Source: Bettongia penicillata ogilbyi (taxonomy: Eukaryota; Chordata; Mammalia; Diprotodontia; Potoroidae). From it: a stretch of DNA of 64,000 nucleotides. A program made the position numbers and the translations under genes. The DNA is taken from positions 1,249,001-1,313,000 of the forward strand of contig JAJHZJ010000013.1 of the NCBI GenBank assembly GCA_023548195.1, written 5' to 3'. The stretch's first letter is position 1. Each line of letters starts with the position of its first letter. Positions 1-12,175 of this stretch are shown here, in pieces. The notes beneath the pieces are model-generated. The model saw only the letters and a list, made by a program, of their open reading frames with translations, ran no database searches and was not told the DNA's origin.

Positions 1-397
1 TGATAGAAGTGGGACTGAAACCCAAGTCCTCTCATTCTACATTCAGTGTTCTGGCAGATACAATTCGATACTGACATATAAAGCATCAGTGCAAAATAGA
101 GAGGGGAAAATATCAAGCCGAAAATCCTTTACCAATTTCAAGGCAGAAAAAATATTATTTCTGCCTTGGTAGCACAGGCTTAAATTTGGTGCAAATTCTT
201 AATTAAACACTGAAAATAAAAGCAAAGAGACAGGAGAGGGTAGAATGTCTTCTCCAGAACTTAGAGAATGCACTTTGACTGCGGCATTGAGTTTTCAAAG
301 GAAAATAGGTTTGCAAAGGTATAATTACAGATTATGGAACACCTTGAGTATCAGGCTAAGGAAATTTGAATTTTATTCTTTGGGCAGTATCAAACAG

Positions 398-645
398 GGG
401 CAGCTAGGTGGCACTGTGGACAGAATACTAGCCCTGGGGTCAGGAAGACTTGAGTTCAAATGTGACTTCAACACTTAGAATTTCTGTGACTCTGGGCAAT
501 TCACTTAATCTTGTTGGCCTCAGTTTCCTCATCTGTAAAATGCACTGGAGAAGGAAATAGCAAACTACTCCAGTATCTTTGCCAAGAATACCCAAATGGA
601 GTCACAAAAAGTTGGATGCAATTGAAACAACTGAACCACAAATAT
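398..645 (+). repeat. MAR1-type marsupial SINE
   Basis: Begins gggcagctaggtggcac with tRNA-like box A/B sequence (gagttcaaatgtgac), carries the CORE segment (cctcagtttcctcatctgtaaaatg) and ends with the RTE-like tail ccagtatctttgccaag...gaaacaactgaacc. Confidence 0.85.
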
Positions 646-671
646 CAAAGAAAGAGCTAGTAAAGAATTCT

Positions 672-1338
672 GAGGGAGGAGCCAAGATGGCGGAGTAGAA
701 AGACTCATGTATGCTAGCTCCGAACCCACAGCACATAAATTTCCTGTAAAAAGAACTCCCCACAAATTCTGGAGCAGTGCAAGCCACGCAGAAATACAGT
801 GGAAGAGATTTCCGTTCCAGAGAGCCCTGGAAAGCTGTCCCCAGGGTTCCGTCGCACTCCGGACACAGCACTGCCCTGGCCGCGTGGCCCCACAGGAGCA
901 GATATGAGCAGGCTTCAGGGACGGAACCTCGGCAGCTGCGAAGGTCCCTCCACCCACAGGCGCTACAGGTCAGTGAGAGAGACGTCTAGGATGGCCGAGA
1001 GGGGAGCTGGGTGTCTCTGTGACTTGAGCCCCCTCAGGAGGCAGCGGCAGAAGCAGTAGCAGAGGCAGTGGCAGCCCGGGACTCCCAGAGCAGACAGAAG
1101 CTCCATTGTTGAAGGTCTCTGCATAAAACCCCTGAGGGAATTGAGCCTGGGAGGCGGCCCTGCCCCCACCTGAGCACCAGAACTTAAGCTCACATTGAAT
1201 AGCAGCCCCGCCTGCCATGGAAAGCCCTGAGGCTGGGAAGCAGCATTTGAATCTCAGACCCCAAGCACTAGCTGGGCAGATCTAGGTGGGTGGAGAGGAA
1301 TCTCAGAAGTCAAGTAACTGGCTTGCCCAGGTAAGGGA
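672..1338 (+). promoter_or_regulatory. L1-type 5' UTR / internal promoter of the HAL1-like element
   Basis: The first bases contain caagatggc, the core of the YY1 site found at the start of L1 5' UTRs, and the segment is GC- and CpG-rich compared with its surroundings. It ends directly at the ORF1 start codon. Several short frames on both strands in this stretch are not convincing genes. It could act as an ectopic promoter or a methylation target inside the intron. Confidence 0.65.
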
Positions 1339-2442
1339 ATGCCCAGAAAAGGGAAGAAAAATAAGACCATAGAAAGCTACTTTCTTGGGGGACAGATGTT
1401 CCCACCTTTCATTTCTGATGACGAGGAACAATTCTTACCATCAGGGAAAGATGTGGAGGTCAGGGTCTCTGTATTCCAGACATCCCAGGTGGATGTCCGG
1501 TGGGCTCAGGCCATGGTAGAGCTCAAAAAGAATTTTGAAAATCAAGTTAGACAGGTGGAGGAAAAACTGGGAAGAGAAATGAAAGAGATGCAAGAAAAGC
1601 ATGAAAAATGGGTCAACACCTTGCTAAAGGAGACCCCAAAAAATGCTGAAGAAAATAACACCTTGAAGAATAGGCTCACTCAATTGGCAAAAGAGGTTCA
1701 AAAAGCTAATGAGGAGAAGAATGCTTTCAAAAGCAGAATTAGCCAAATGGAAAAAGAGGTTCACAAGCTCACTGAAGAAAATAGTTCTCTCAAAATTAGA
1801 ATGGAACAACAGATGGAGTCTAATGACTTTCGGAGAAACCAAGAAATCACCAAACAAAACCAAAAGAATGAAAAAATGGAAGAGAATGTGAAATATCTCA
1901 TGGGAAAAACAACTGACCTGGAAAATAGATCCAGGAGAGACAATTTAAAAATTATGGGACTACCTGAAAGCCATGAGCAAAAAAAGAGCCTAGACATCAT
2001 CTTGCATGAAATTATCAGGGAAAACTGCCCTGATATTCTAGAACCAGAGGGCAAAATATGTATTAAAGGAATCCATCGATCACCGCCTGAAAGAGATCCA
2101 AAAAGAGAAACTCCTAGGAACATTGTGGCCAAATTCCAGAATTCCCAGGCCAAGGAGAAAATATTGCAAGCTGCTAGAAAGAAACAATTCCAGTATTGTG
2201 GAAATACAATCAGGATAACACAAGATCTAGCAGCTTCTACATTAAGGGATCAAAGGGTGTGGAATATGATATTCCAGAAGTCAAAGGAACTAGGACTAAA
2301 ACCAAGAATCATCTACCCAGCAAAACTGAGTATAATACTTCAGGGGAAAATATGGTCTTTCAATGAAATAGAGGACTTTCAAGCATTCTTGATGAAAAGA
2401 TCAGAGCTGAAAAGAAAATTTGACTTTCAAACACAAGAATGA
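1339..2442 (+). CDS. L1/HAL1 ORF1 protein (RNA-binding chaperone), intact
   Basis: The protein has 367 residues and no internal stop. Seen: a basic N-terminus; a heptad-rich coiled coil from about residue 55 to 195, which includes a 21-residue internal repeat (LKNRLTQLAKEVQKANEEKN at 109-128 and FKSRISQMEKEVHKLTEENS at 130-149); an RRM-like domain starting near ENRSRRDNLKIMGLPES (195-211); and a C-terminal domain with NIVAKF, RITQDLAASTLRDQR and PRIIYPAKLS (261-331). Known: L1 ORF1 proteins trimerise through the coiled coil and coat the element's RNA as nucleic-acid chaperones. Length fits the family (about 340-370 residues). The start at 1339 is the first ATG after the 5' UTR and opens MPRKGKKNK. 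The absence of ORF2 downstream is discussed under the element. Confidence 0.9.
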   Translation: MPRKGKKNKTIESYFLGGQMFPPFISDDEEQFLPSGKDVEVRVSVFQTSQVDVRWAQAMVELKKNFENQVRQVEEKLGREMKEMQEKHEKWVNTLLKETPKNAEENNTLKNRLTQLAKEVQKANEEKNAFKSRISQMEKEVHKLTEENSSLKIRMEQQMESNDFRRNQEITKQNQKNEKMEENVKYLMGKTTDLENRSRRDNLKIMGLPESHEQKKSLDIILHEIIRENCPDILEPEGKICIKGIHRSPPERDPKRETPRNIVAKFQNSQAKEKILQAARKKQFQYCGNTIRITQDLAASTLRDQRVWNMIFQKSKELGLKPRIIYPAKLSIILQGKIWSFNEIEDFQAFLMKRSELKRKFDFQTQE

Positions 2443-3538
2443 GAAGAAGCATGAAAAAGTAAACAGCAAAGAGAAGTCATAAGGGACTTACCAAAGGTGA
2501 ATTGTTTACATTCCTACATGGAAAGACAATATTTGTAACTCTTAAAACTTTTCAGTATCTGGGTAGTTGGTGGGACCACACACACACATACCCACACATG
2601 CACTCACGCACACACACATGCACACATGTGTGCACACACACATACACACATGCATACACATACAGAGACAGAGAGCACAGAGTGAATTGAATAGGATGGG
2701 ACCATATCTTAAAAGAAATTAAGGTAAACAGTGAGAAAGAAATGTAGTGGGAGGAGAGAGGGTGAAATGGAATGGGGCAAATTATATCTCATTCAAGAGG
2801 CAAGCAGGAGACTTTTTAGTGGAGGGAAAAAGAGGAGAGCTGAGAAAAAAACATGAAGTTTACCCTCATCACATTCGACTAAAGGAAGGAATAAAATGCA
2901 CACTTATTTTGGTATGAAAACCTATCTTACAATACAGGAAAGTGGGGGAGAAGGAGATAAGCAGGGTGGGGGGGATGATGAAGGGAGGGCAATGGGAGGA
3001 GGGAGCAATTGGAAGTCAACACTCTTGGGGAGGGACAGGATCAAAAGACAGAATAGAAACAATGGGGGGCAGGATAGTATGGAGGGAAATACAGTTAGTC
3101 TTACATAACACGACTATTATCAAAGTCATTTGCAAAACTACACAGATATGGCCAATATTGAATTGCCTGCCTTCCCAAAGGAAATGGGTGGGGAGGGAGG
3201 GATGGGGAGAATTTGGAACTCAAAGTTTTAGGAACAACTGTTTAGTATTGTTCTTGCTACTAGTAAATAAGAAATACAGTTAATGGGGAATAGAAAGTCA
3301 TCTGGCCCTACAGGACAAAAGAGAAGATGGGGAGAAGAGAAGGGAGGGATGATAGAAGAGAGGGCAGATTGGTGATAGGGGAAATTAGAATGCTTGGTGT
3401 ATTGGGGTGGGGGGAGGGGAGAAATGGGGAGAAAATTTGGAACCCAAAATTTTGTGAAAATGAATGTAAAAAGATAAATAAATTTATATTTAAAAAAAAA
3501 TAGAAAATAAATTAATAAATTTAAATTTTAAAAAAAAA
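2443..3538 (+). other. HAL1-like spacer, purine-rich 3' UTR and A-tail
   Basis: A (CA)n tract (2577-2665) is followed by long G- and A-rich stretches and an A-rich end. The short frames at 2502-2690, 2896-3108 and 2942-3283 are low-complexity and not gene-like. G-rich polypurine 3' UTRs are usual for L1-group elements. Confidence 0.7.
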
Positions 3539-3548
3539 AAAGAATTCT

Positions 3549-5285
3549 AAGCTGCATGGTAGACCAGACAACATTGCAGAAGACAAGAGCTAAGAAGTCC
3601 TGAAAATATCGCTTCCCCGACCTGAGTTTTTCCTTCAAATATAATCTTAAATGCTACACACATAGGAATTTGAATTAAACAAATGGTGTAATTTGGCCTT
3701 TTTTCTGATGTCCATTTAGATAGCTAATAATTACAAGAAAACCACTTGACCAATTCATTAGTATTATAAAAGATGGAATAATTTAAAAATGATGAGTTAA
3801 TTCTTAAGGTATTCTACACTTCTGAGATTAACTAGGACTTGAGATTTATTTATATTAGTCATACTTTATTACTCATGGCACATGTGGGCAGAAAATCAAA
3901 CAGAAACACAGATAAATAGATCTGTGGAACTGCACCATAATTAGTTTCCAACAAATTGCATAATATATCATGGAAAGGGATAGCCAAGAATATATAAAAT
4001 TGCGCAATAGCTGAAAAAAATAGTAAGCTTAGCAACAAGAGACATTCAGCTAGGCATTGACTGGTTATTCTAAGAACAGGATTTTGTACACTGACTTATA
4101 CGATAACTGCTTAGGTACCTTCTCTTTTGTATACATTCAATCTTAAGTAATAAAGTAGTATTTCTAGAAATACCAAAGTCAAGTCTATATTTACATTTTC
4201 AAGAAGATTCTGTAATTGTGAAAGAGTGATTATGGAAACATTTAGACATTTGAAAATAAGTTGGGATTAGATAGCACCTTTGGACTTTTATACATTAGAA
4301 TACTTAAGGAATCTTTGTCACATGTTTGACTCGAGTTTTATTCAAGCAGATGCAAGTCTTCTTATCAAACAGAAACTTTTTAGTGGTGCTCCCCATTTAT
4401 ATTACTTTATGTTAGCCAACTGGAGAATTAATTTCACAAATACTATAAACCTCACATGAAACAGAAATTCCTCCCCTAAACTGACGTTGATGCCTCTCCC
4501 TGTGAAGGGATGACCTTGGGAGATCATAGCAAGGTAACTTGAAAGGTTTCAGAAGAAATGTTTACAAACAAGCAAGCAATATATCTATGTCTGACATTCA
4601 AAGACCACCAACTATTTCTACATCTGACATTCATGTACTGGCCTACCAAGTTTGGAGGGGTTTCTCACCAGAGCAATTGAGTGATGATGTTTTTGGCCTC
4701 AAGAAACCATTGACCAAGGCATAGAAAGTTGTCAATCTGTATTAGTGAAGGAGCCCTTAACTAAATGGGTGAAATTTAATTAAGAAGCCCTTGTTAAGTT
4801 CTTACTAAGGTACAAGCCACTACATTAGGTGCTGGCAAAACAAACAAATTAAAAACAATCCCTTCCCTAAAATATTAAAATGGTTACATACAGAAATAAT
4901 TAAAATCTAAGTTATATACAGCATGCCTAAGCTTGCACATAAATGGTGGAAAATATGAATCTCATTTTAACATACCAAAGACTGAAAACTAAAGAGAGCA
5001 AAGTGCCAAAAATTTAGTAGCATAGCAGAAAACTAGATAAACAATTTATATTTATTAATGTGAAAAGTCACATTTACCATAGTATATTTTTAAGTCAATA
5101 TTTTGACATTCTGAATGTCACAAAAATAACACAAGCCAACTCTTAAAATGTGCAAAATGGCAATTTCAAAGGGATAATTTTAAAGTTTATCACTGCTTTA
5201 GAAATAAGGCTAAAATCCTTTTCAAGTATGAAATCATTAGATCTATGTTTAGTCACCGCTGGACTAATAGTCTGTTAAATGGTTG
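3549..5285. other. Gene-free AT-rich intronic stretch
   Basis: No coding signal. An antisense L2-like fragment is visible at about 4775-4870 (cttgttaagttcttactaaggtacaagccac). The 61-codon frame at 4539-4724 has no recognisable similarity. Confidence 0.5.
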
Positions 5286-5350
5286 CATATTATATATTCT
5301 CAAGCAGAGCCTGGCATATGGTAGGCACTAAGTGAACGTTTATTGATTGT
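5286..5350 (+). repeat. L2 3' end fragment
   Basis: The sequence gcctggcatatggtaggcac, followed by a tttattgattg motif, matches the conserved L2 3' terminus. Confidence 0.6.
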
Positions 5351-5814
5351 CTGACCTAATGAAGACGTAATAAAGACAAGGGAGAAATGTTCTTAATAAA
5401 ATTCACTCATCCTTAAATATACATAATTTTGAAGGTGTGGAAGGATCAATTCTTAAGATGTCTGAAATGGGAGAAGAATAACAAGCAATTGGAAAAAAAT
5501 CATGGATATCATTACCTTCCCATAAAAAGGCACTGAAAAGGATAACAATGATTGCCAATCCACATGACTACTCTCTCACCTCTTCAAAATCTTTATGGGT
5601 AGTTTAGCACATTTGTCAAGAGTACTGGTGACTGACAAGTAAATGATACTCTGCAGGAGATCACATCTTTACACAATTGAAAGGTATATTGAATACAAAA
5701 TCCCAGTGCATTAACTGTTTGCTAACTTTAAAAAAAAAAAAGGTGCTTGATTCCATATAACCAAAACAGTCTTGAAGGCTCTCCTTCAATAAAAATAACC
5801 AGTAATTTACGTAG

Positions 5815-5885
5815 CTTTTTAAAGTCAACAAAGTACTTTACCTATTTCATTTGAACCTCACAATAATCATTTGAGACATATGGTG
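5815..5885 (-). repeat. MIR fragment
   Basis: The sequence caaagtactttacctatttc followed by cctcacaataatc is the antisense CORE/3' part of MIR. Confidence 0.5.
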
Positions 5886-8595
5886 GTCAAGTAGAACTTT
5901 AGCTATCAATCATGTCATGCAGGCATGTACATAAGTGACATACAGGTTGCAACTTAAGAAATACAGCAACAGAAAAAGGGGTGGGAAAGATATGTGCAAG
6001 CCTCAGAGTGAGGACACATTGTCGGAGATTCCACAATCACACACCTAGCAAGTATTAGGGATGAGATTTTATGTTTTCTAAAATAGAATGAAGAATAATG
6101 AAAGGAATTGTCATTTTTCGATTTAATAGGAGGAACTTTATTAAAATAATAGTATCAATTAATAGCACTAAGAGATCTTTTGCTGACTAATTTCAAGTCA
6201 AATAACAATATAGGCCAAATGTTAAAGAATCAGTCTTTTAAGAACTTTAGAGTCTTCCTGACTCTAAGTCTAAGGACTGCATACACTATACCACACTACT
6301 CTTAAAACATCAAGTCTCAAAGTATCCTAAATGAGATCCAAATCATTGCAGAGTACAGCCTCACTATCCACAGGGGAAAACCCACCAGGATAGAAAATGC
6401 CTATTATCTAGATAAGGATAAGCAATTGCCTACATAGCCCATAATGGTGACCTATCATTCTACATGTTGAATTGATACTACAGGCAGACTTTAGACAATG
6501 AACTAATACCAGAATCATGCAGGAGACAGAGTAGAGAAGATTGCATTTAGAAAACTGCATGTTTTTAATAATTCTAAACTTCTCTCTGAAACTGAAATCC
6601 ATCTTTTGAAGAGACACACATGGTGGGTATAAATAGTGTTGTAACATCTTACCCATCTTGAATTACACACAAACAACCTAAAATATATCATCAAAGAGAT
6701 AACTGGGACAGCACGTGGATTGGTCATATAGCAAGTAAAATAGAAAAAGGACAGACAGCTCAAATGTTATGATGACATCCACTTAATATCAGGATATTAA
6801 GTGAATAACTTAACAGTGAATTTACAGGAGGTACACAGACAAGATTCAGAGAGTAGAAGCAGGAATAAAGACTTTTCAATTCCACATTACAATTCAAATC
6901 TACACTGTTGAGAGTGAGAAACACCTTCTTTGATGAGATCATATATTTATTGAATTATTAAAAGTATTAATGAATCTGCACTTAAAATGGTTGTTTCTTT
7001 CCTACTACGCATTATGGGTGTAAATCTGTTAGCTGCCACCAAGGGAATGCTTGTGGTTGCTAGTGAGTGCCATAAAGATACACATTCACAGAGATCTCCT
7101 GACTTCCAGGTCACATGAACAGCAACATGGTAGTCTAGACACTTTCTCAATTCCCATGACCTCTCAAAACCTCTCCAAAGCAGAAATTACATACCAAAGA
7201 TAAAGCAACTTCAGCTATCTCCATGGTCTAGGATGCCGAGAATTCTAAAGAGGGGAAAAATACAAATCTAAAACCCAGGAAGTGATACTTACTGACCTTG
7301 AACTCATTCAGTTTTTCTTCCTCATTTTCCATGATATTGGTAGCAAAGCTACCAAAACTTCCAGTGCAGACCCAAGGACATGATGACACCGGCTTACATC
7401 AAAACCCACTCCTAAAACCCTGCTCTCCCCTCCCTCCCTCTTTCCAGCATCATGGAGACCTCAGCTCCAAGCTATGGAAATCTGCTTGGGCCTCAACAGC
7501 CAGCTTGGCCACTGCCCTTCAAGAGCAAATGCCTGCCGGCTGCTGCGAGCCAGAAGCATCAGCACTGCAAGCCAATGCCAGAGCAAAAAACTGAGGAACA
7601 GAGGAAGGGGGACAGGTAACTAGTACAAGACATTGTGTGTAGGGAGAGCTATGCAGCAGTCCACCTAGACTGAAGGGAAAAGCATAGAACTCAGCTGGGA
7701 CCAGCTCTGAACACCTGTAAATCACATGATCTAGGCAGATGAACTATGAATTGTCCATTGTGGAAGGAGGCTGAGATGCTTTGAGATTCAGCCCCCAGGG
7801 AAACTACAATCAGAGGGGAGAGAGTAACGAAATGATTAATAAGGAAAATAACCAGAGTGGGACTGAAAGTATCAAAGACTTCAAGAAGAATAAAACTCAA
7901 AGATCTTGAACATATATAGATAGATTAACAGGAAAAACAGTAACAGAAGAAACTATGGCCTCTAGATTTAATATACTAGAATTGGAGTTCAATCATCTAT
8001 GAATAAATACTGCAAAATAACAGAAAATTATCCAGCACTTGATGAGACAGAAGACCTTGTGGAATTTGAGAAAAACATAGAACCACAATACGGTTCTCCT
8101 TTCTTCTTTCTTTAAATTTAAAGATTTGTTCTTTAAATCAAAAATAGTATATGATTTGTCTGTTTAAAAGAGGAGACTTTATAAACATAATAGTATAAAT
8201 AAACAACATTAACACATATTAACAAATTAATTTTAAGTTGAGGGACAAGAGTAGAACAAATTTTAAAATACAAACATCTAAGCACAGGATTTGTTTATAT
8301 TTCAACCATTCAATAATATAACTATTATCCTAATATTAAATTATTCTAACTAAGTATTTGCCCAGGCCTGAACTGAACTAAGGGAGATCTCCTTGTGAGA
8401 GCTATCATCATGCCAAAAGTACTTGGCATAACTTTCAAGAGGCTCTTGCAGATAAACCTTTAGTTATAGTAGCCATTTCCTATAATTGTTAAATATAGGA
8501 ATTTGATTCCCAAAGATCCACAATTCCGCCACTTTCCCACCAAGGAATGAGTACATTGTCCAGCAAAGTCAGTGTCAGCTTCTATAGATGGTACG
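5886..8595. other. Gene-free stretch, possibly including an old L1 5' part
   Basis: No convincing gene. Between about 7290 and 8100 the composition is less AT-rich and then turns into A-rich sequence in which frame-broken, coiled-coil-like codons occur; this could be a decayed L1 5' UTR/ORF1, but I cannot establish it. The 98-codon frame at 7298-7594 has no recognised similarity. Confidence 0.3.
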
Positions 8596-8599
8596 CTGA

Positions 8600-8825
8600 A
8601 GAGAAAGTTAGTCGTGAAGTGAGGAAGCTCTGAATTCAAATCTAGCCTCAAGCACTATGTGAGCATGCCCACAATCTCGCAGCCTCAGTTTCTTCCTGTG
8701 CAAAATGGGGATGTAAATAGCCCCACCTCACAGAGTTACTGTGAAGGACAAATGAGATAATATCTGAAAAGTTCTTTGCAAATGTTTAAAGCACTATATA
8801 AATGCTACTTATCATTACTGCTACT
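8600..8825 (+). repeat. MIR/THER1 SINE
   Basis: Contains gcctcagtttcttcctgtgc, then an aatggggatgtaaatagccc segment and the THER1-type end caaatgagataatatctgaa followed by gcactatataaatgctact. Confidence 0.75.
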
Positions 8826-10190
8826 ACAATGTGTTTCTTTGTTCTGCTTAATTACATTTCATTATTACAAGGAAAAGTTGTTTTGAGAGTAGCTAAGATA
8901 GTAGAGAAGATAGCAATGAAGGCCAGGGTTTACTCCCCAAGATTACACTAGTCTTTTGAAGTTGTCTCCAAGACTTAACTGACCTATGGACCTTATAAAC
9001 CTCAAGCATCCTAGATGTTAACTCAAATTTCTTGGTGGCCTAAGGCAGCAAACAAGACTTCCTGGTCACCTCATAGCATAAAAATGCTGATCCACACTCA
9101 CAAGAAGTGGGGAGGAGAGAGCTTTAGATTTAGTTGATGTCCAAAGTCTGCAGGGGTCACCACACTATGTCTTGCTGACTAGAATTTTCATATGGAGATG
9201 AGGGGCTTATTCAAGCTAACCCGCGTTCAGCATCCCTCTCTATTTTAGCTAAGTAGGCCTTTTGTTAACTACTAAACAACTTACTAGTGTTTCATTTTCT
9301 TCCAATATCATACCTAAACTATTAGGAGACAGGGTCAAACCACTATTAAAAGCTAGTTTCAAAAAAAAAAAACTAACAAAACTTTGTGTTGATTGCCATT
9401 CTTTTACCTGACTTTTTTGAGTTTTATCTTTATTTTGGCATCACAATGGAGTGTTTGGATAGTTGCACTTCTTGCTTACGGAGGACACCAGAGACATATA
9501 TGCTCACCCTTTATACACTGATTATGGATTGGGGCATTGATTCAAACACCAACAATCACATAAAAGAGAAACCAGCTATTACACCAGGTCCAAATCCCAT
9601 CAGAATGTAAACCTCAACCAGTCCCCTACTGACTTTTCCCTAATTACTTCAAGAGCCCATTTATTTCTATTTTACTTTATTTTTCAAAAACACATAGCAG
9701 ATCACTAACTATATTATGTAGACTGGTTAAAAGATTTTTGTTTGTTGATATTGCTTTTTTCTTGCACTAGAGTTTGTTTTATATCTGGTCTAAAAATTCA
9801 ATATTTATAATCTACTTAATCAGAGAAGCATAAAACATATGAACTTATGCACAGTAAAAGCAAAAACCATGAAAGAATATATATAATAATTATAATTTAA
9901 ATAGAAAGATCACTTTAAAAACATGAAATTTTAGCAATTATAATAACCAAAGACCAAACTAGGCCCCAGAGAAGAGATGAGATCAGAAAATACATCTTAT
10001 TGCCTTCTTTGAAGAAATGAGAGCCTAATGCATTTGGAATACTGCATATAATGACTGATTGAACTGACATGGTTAATTTTGCTATACATCTCTTTTGCTT
10101 TTCCTTCTTTTTTTTAGCCTTTGTTAGAAAGACTTTGCATACTGAGGAAGGGGAAGAAATGGAAAAGGACAAGAAAGGAAGGGAAAAGAA
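8826..10190. other. Gene-free AT-rich stretch
   Basis: Nothing recognisable apart from an A-run at 9361-9371. The 74-codon frame at 9386-9610 has no recognised similarity. Confidence 0.4.
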
Positions 10191-10194
10191 TAAG

Positions 10195-10385
10195 CCAGGT
10201 ACTGTGCTAAATGCTTTACAAATATTTCACATAATCCTCACAACATCCCTGGGAGGTAGGTCCTAGCATCTCCATTTTATAGACGAAGAAGTGATTTTCC
10301 AAGGGTCAAATAATGAGCAAGTCCCTGAGGCTGTATTTGACTCAAGTCTTTCCGATTCCAGGTCTGGAGTTCTATCTACTGCCAG
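10195..10385 (-). repeat. MIR SINE
   Basis: Antisense MIR: ggtactgtgctaaatgcttt, cctcacaacatccctgggag, ccattttatagacgaag, ending in gactcaagtctttccgattcc. Confidence 0.75.
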
Positions 10386-10469
10386 GGAACTGAAATATTT
10401 GGAAATAAAGATAATGTAAAGACAAATAGTACTCATAAAAACTTAGAAAAAGGATACTCTGGGGAAAAG

Positions 10470-11040
10470 GCATCCACCCAAGTATAAGGCAGGATGCCAG
10501 GCATGGAAATGTAAAGATCAAAATAAGTCCCACCGCCCCAAAACAAGGCCCTTTCATGAAGGAATTTATATTCTAAAGCCAAGGACATAACACATAAGCT
10601 CCCAAAAAAGGAAATACTATTTCAATTAAGGAAGAGGATATGAGAAAGCCTCCTGTAGGAAGTGACACTTAAGAATTCTGAGAAGCAGAGTTGAAAAAAA
10701 CATTCCTAGCACCAGGAATCCTCTGTGAGAAGGAGAAAAGATGGCAGATGAAAGGCAGAGTTCACAGGAAAACTAGTTTGCAGTCCAGTCTCCAGGAATG
10801 GAGAACACGTGAAGGAGAATAATATGAAACATTGCTAAAAAGGTAAACCCTGGACAGAGTAAAAAGAAAGGCAGAGGAAGAGACAGAGGGACAGAAAATT
10901 TGGAGAACAGAAATATCAGAGCGTCAAGATCACAAATGCACCACTGTCAGGTTGATGGTGAGTCCCTGCAGACAGTGGAGATGAAATTGAAAGACCTTGC
11001 TTGATCATGGGAGCTGAAGAAGTTGATGAACCAGAAAGAC
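10470..11040 (-). repeat. L2 LINE fragment, antisense
   Basis: Starts with the antisense L2 3' end (ggatgccaggcatggaaatg, then aaggaatttatattctaaag) and continues into the diverged L2 body sequence. Confidence 0.55.
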
Positions 11041-11259
11041 AATTCTCTGCATTAGAGTTTTATTGCCTTTTGTTTTTCTTGCATATTCTATATCCCTTGT
11101 CCTGTTTTGTTTTGTTTTTTCATCTACAATATACCGTAGTTTATTATTTGTAAAGCTATCATAAAAATCTCATATTTGGAAGAGACCTCAAAGACCATCT
11201 CAATCCAACCTCTGCTGGAAAAGGAGTGACTTCCACAATACCCCATGACTATTACAATC

Positions 11260-12175
11260 CATTCGCCACACAGCTGCCAAAGTGACTGTTTTTAAGCACA
11301 AATCTGACTGTTTTGATTCTGTTTGTCAATAAATTCCCTACCCATAGAAATCAATATATATGCATTTTGGCATTTTGGGCATACTCTTTACAACCTGCTC
11401 CAATCTTATCTTTTCAGCCTTCTAATACATTACTCCCATATATAAGTAGCCTAGGAGCCTGCCATATTGGCCTACTAATGACTGTTTTTCATATGTCTCT
11501 CATACATGACATCCTGTCTTCCATCTCTGAGTTTCTGCACTGGCTGTCGTCCGTGCCTATAATGCTCCCCACCCTTATCCCTACCTCTTCCAATCTCTGA
11601 CTCCCTTCAAGACTCAGTTCAACAGCAATCTTCTGCATGAAGTGTTTTCTAATCACCAGAGCTGGCTGCTAGAGCCCTCCCCTTCAACTTTATCTCCTAT
11701 TAGCTTTTTATTTGCTTTGTATATATTTATATACGTATGTTTCTTTCATTAAAATAGGCAAGTTCTGTTCTTCTTTTGTCTTTGTACCCCTAGCACAGTG
11801 CATGGCACATAAAGTGTTTGTCCTTCACTGTCAAAGAAGACCATGCCATCAGAGAACTAATGACATGACTTGCACTTGACTTTGTTTTGAGGGAGGGAGG
11901 GCTGTACAGGTCACCAGCCTCACTTTTTCTCCAGAGCCATTTGAATCCAGTGACCAGATATTCATCAGATGACTGGAGATGACCCAGGATGAGACAATTG
12001 GGGTTAAGTGACCTGCCCAAGGTCACATAGCTAGTGAGTGTCAAGTGTCTGAGGTGAGATCTGAACTCAGGTCCTCCTGACTACTGCACTGGTGCTCTAT
12101 CCACTGCACCAACTAGCTGCCCTATGTGCCTACTATGGCACATAGTAAGTACTTAATAAGTGCCTGATTGATTCA
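11260..12175 (+). repeat. L2 3' end, split by a SINE
   Basis: Sense L2 3' sequence is clear: gcactggctgtcgtccgtgc, cttcaagactcagttcaaca, then ctagcacagtgcatggcac at 11790-11810. The L2 terminus resumes after the SINE at 12126 with catagtaagtacttaataag. The 95-codon frame at 11313-11600 is part of this repeat. Confidence 0.75.
11815..12125 (-). repeat. Long-tailed marsupial CORE-SINE inserted in L2
   Basis: Reading on the minus strand it starts gggcagctagttggtgcagt, has ggtgcagtggatagagcac and box B (gagttcagatctcacctc), then gggtcatctccagtcatctg and the long tail ending in ttgacagtgaaggacaaac. The same tail occurs at 21770-22005 and 23995-24125. The flanks atggcacataaagt (left) and atggcacatagtaagt (right) look like a slightly diverged target-site duplication. 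Confidence 0.75.

Larger units (their letters stand above)
662..3548 (+). mobile_element. Full-length HAL1-like (half-L1) retrotransposon
   Basis: Both ends are visible. The 10-bp target-site duplication AAAGAATTCT occurs at 662-671 and 3539-3548. The body runs from an L1-type 5' UTR (starting gagggaggagccaagatggc), through one intact ORF1, a CA-rich spacer and a G-rich purine 3' region, to an A-rich tail. There is no ORF2 at all: after the ORF1 stop at 2442 no endonuclease or reverse-transcriptase sequence appears. That is the layout of HAL1 elements, L1 derivatives that keep only ORF1 and need the ORF2 protein of an L1 for mobilisation. It lies antisense to PTPN21. The intact ORF, the near-perfect TSD and the presence of the whole 5' UTR suggest a comparatively young insertion. 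Confidence 0.85.
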
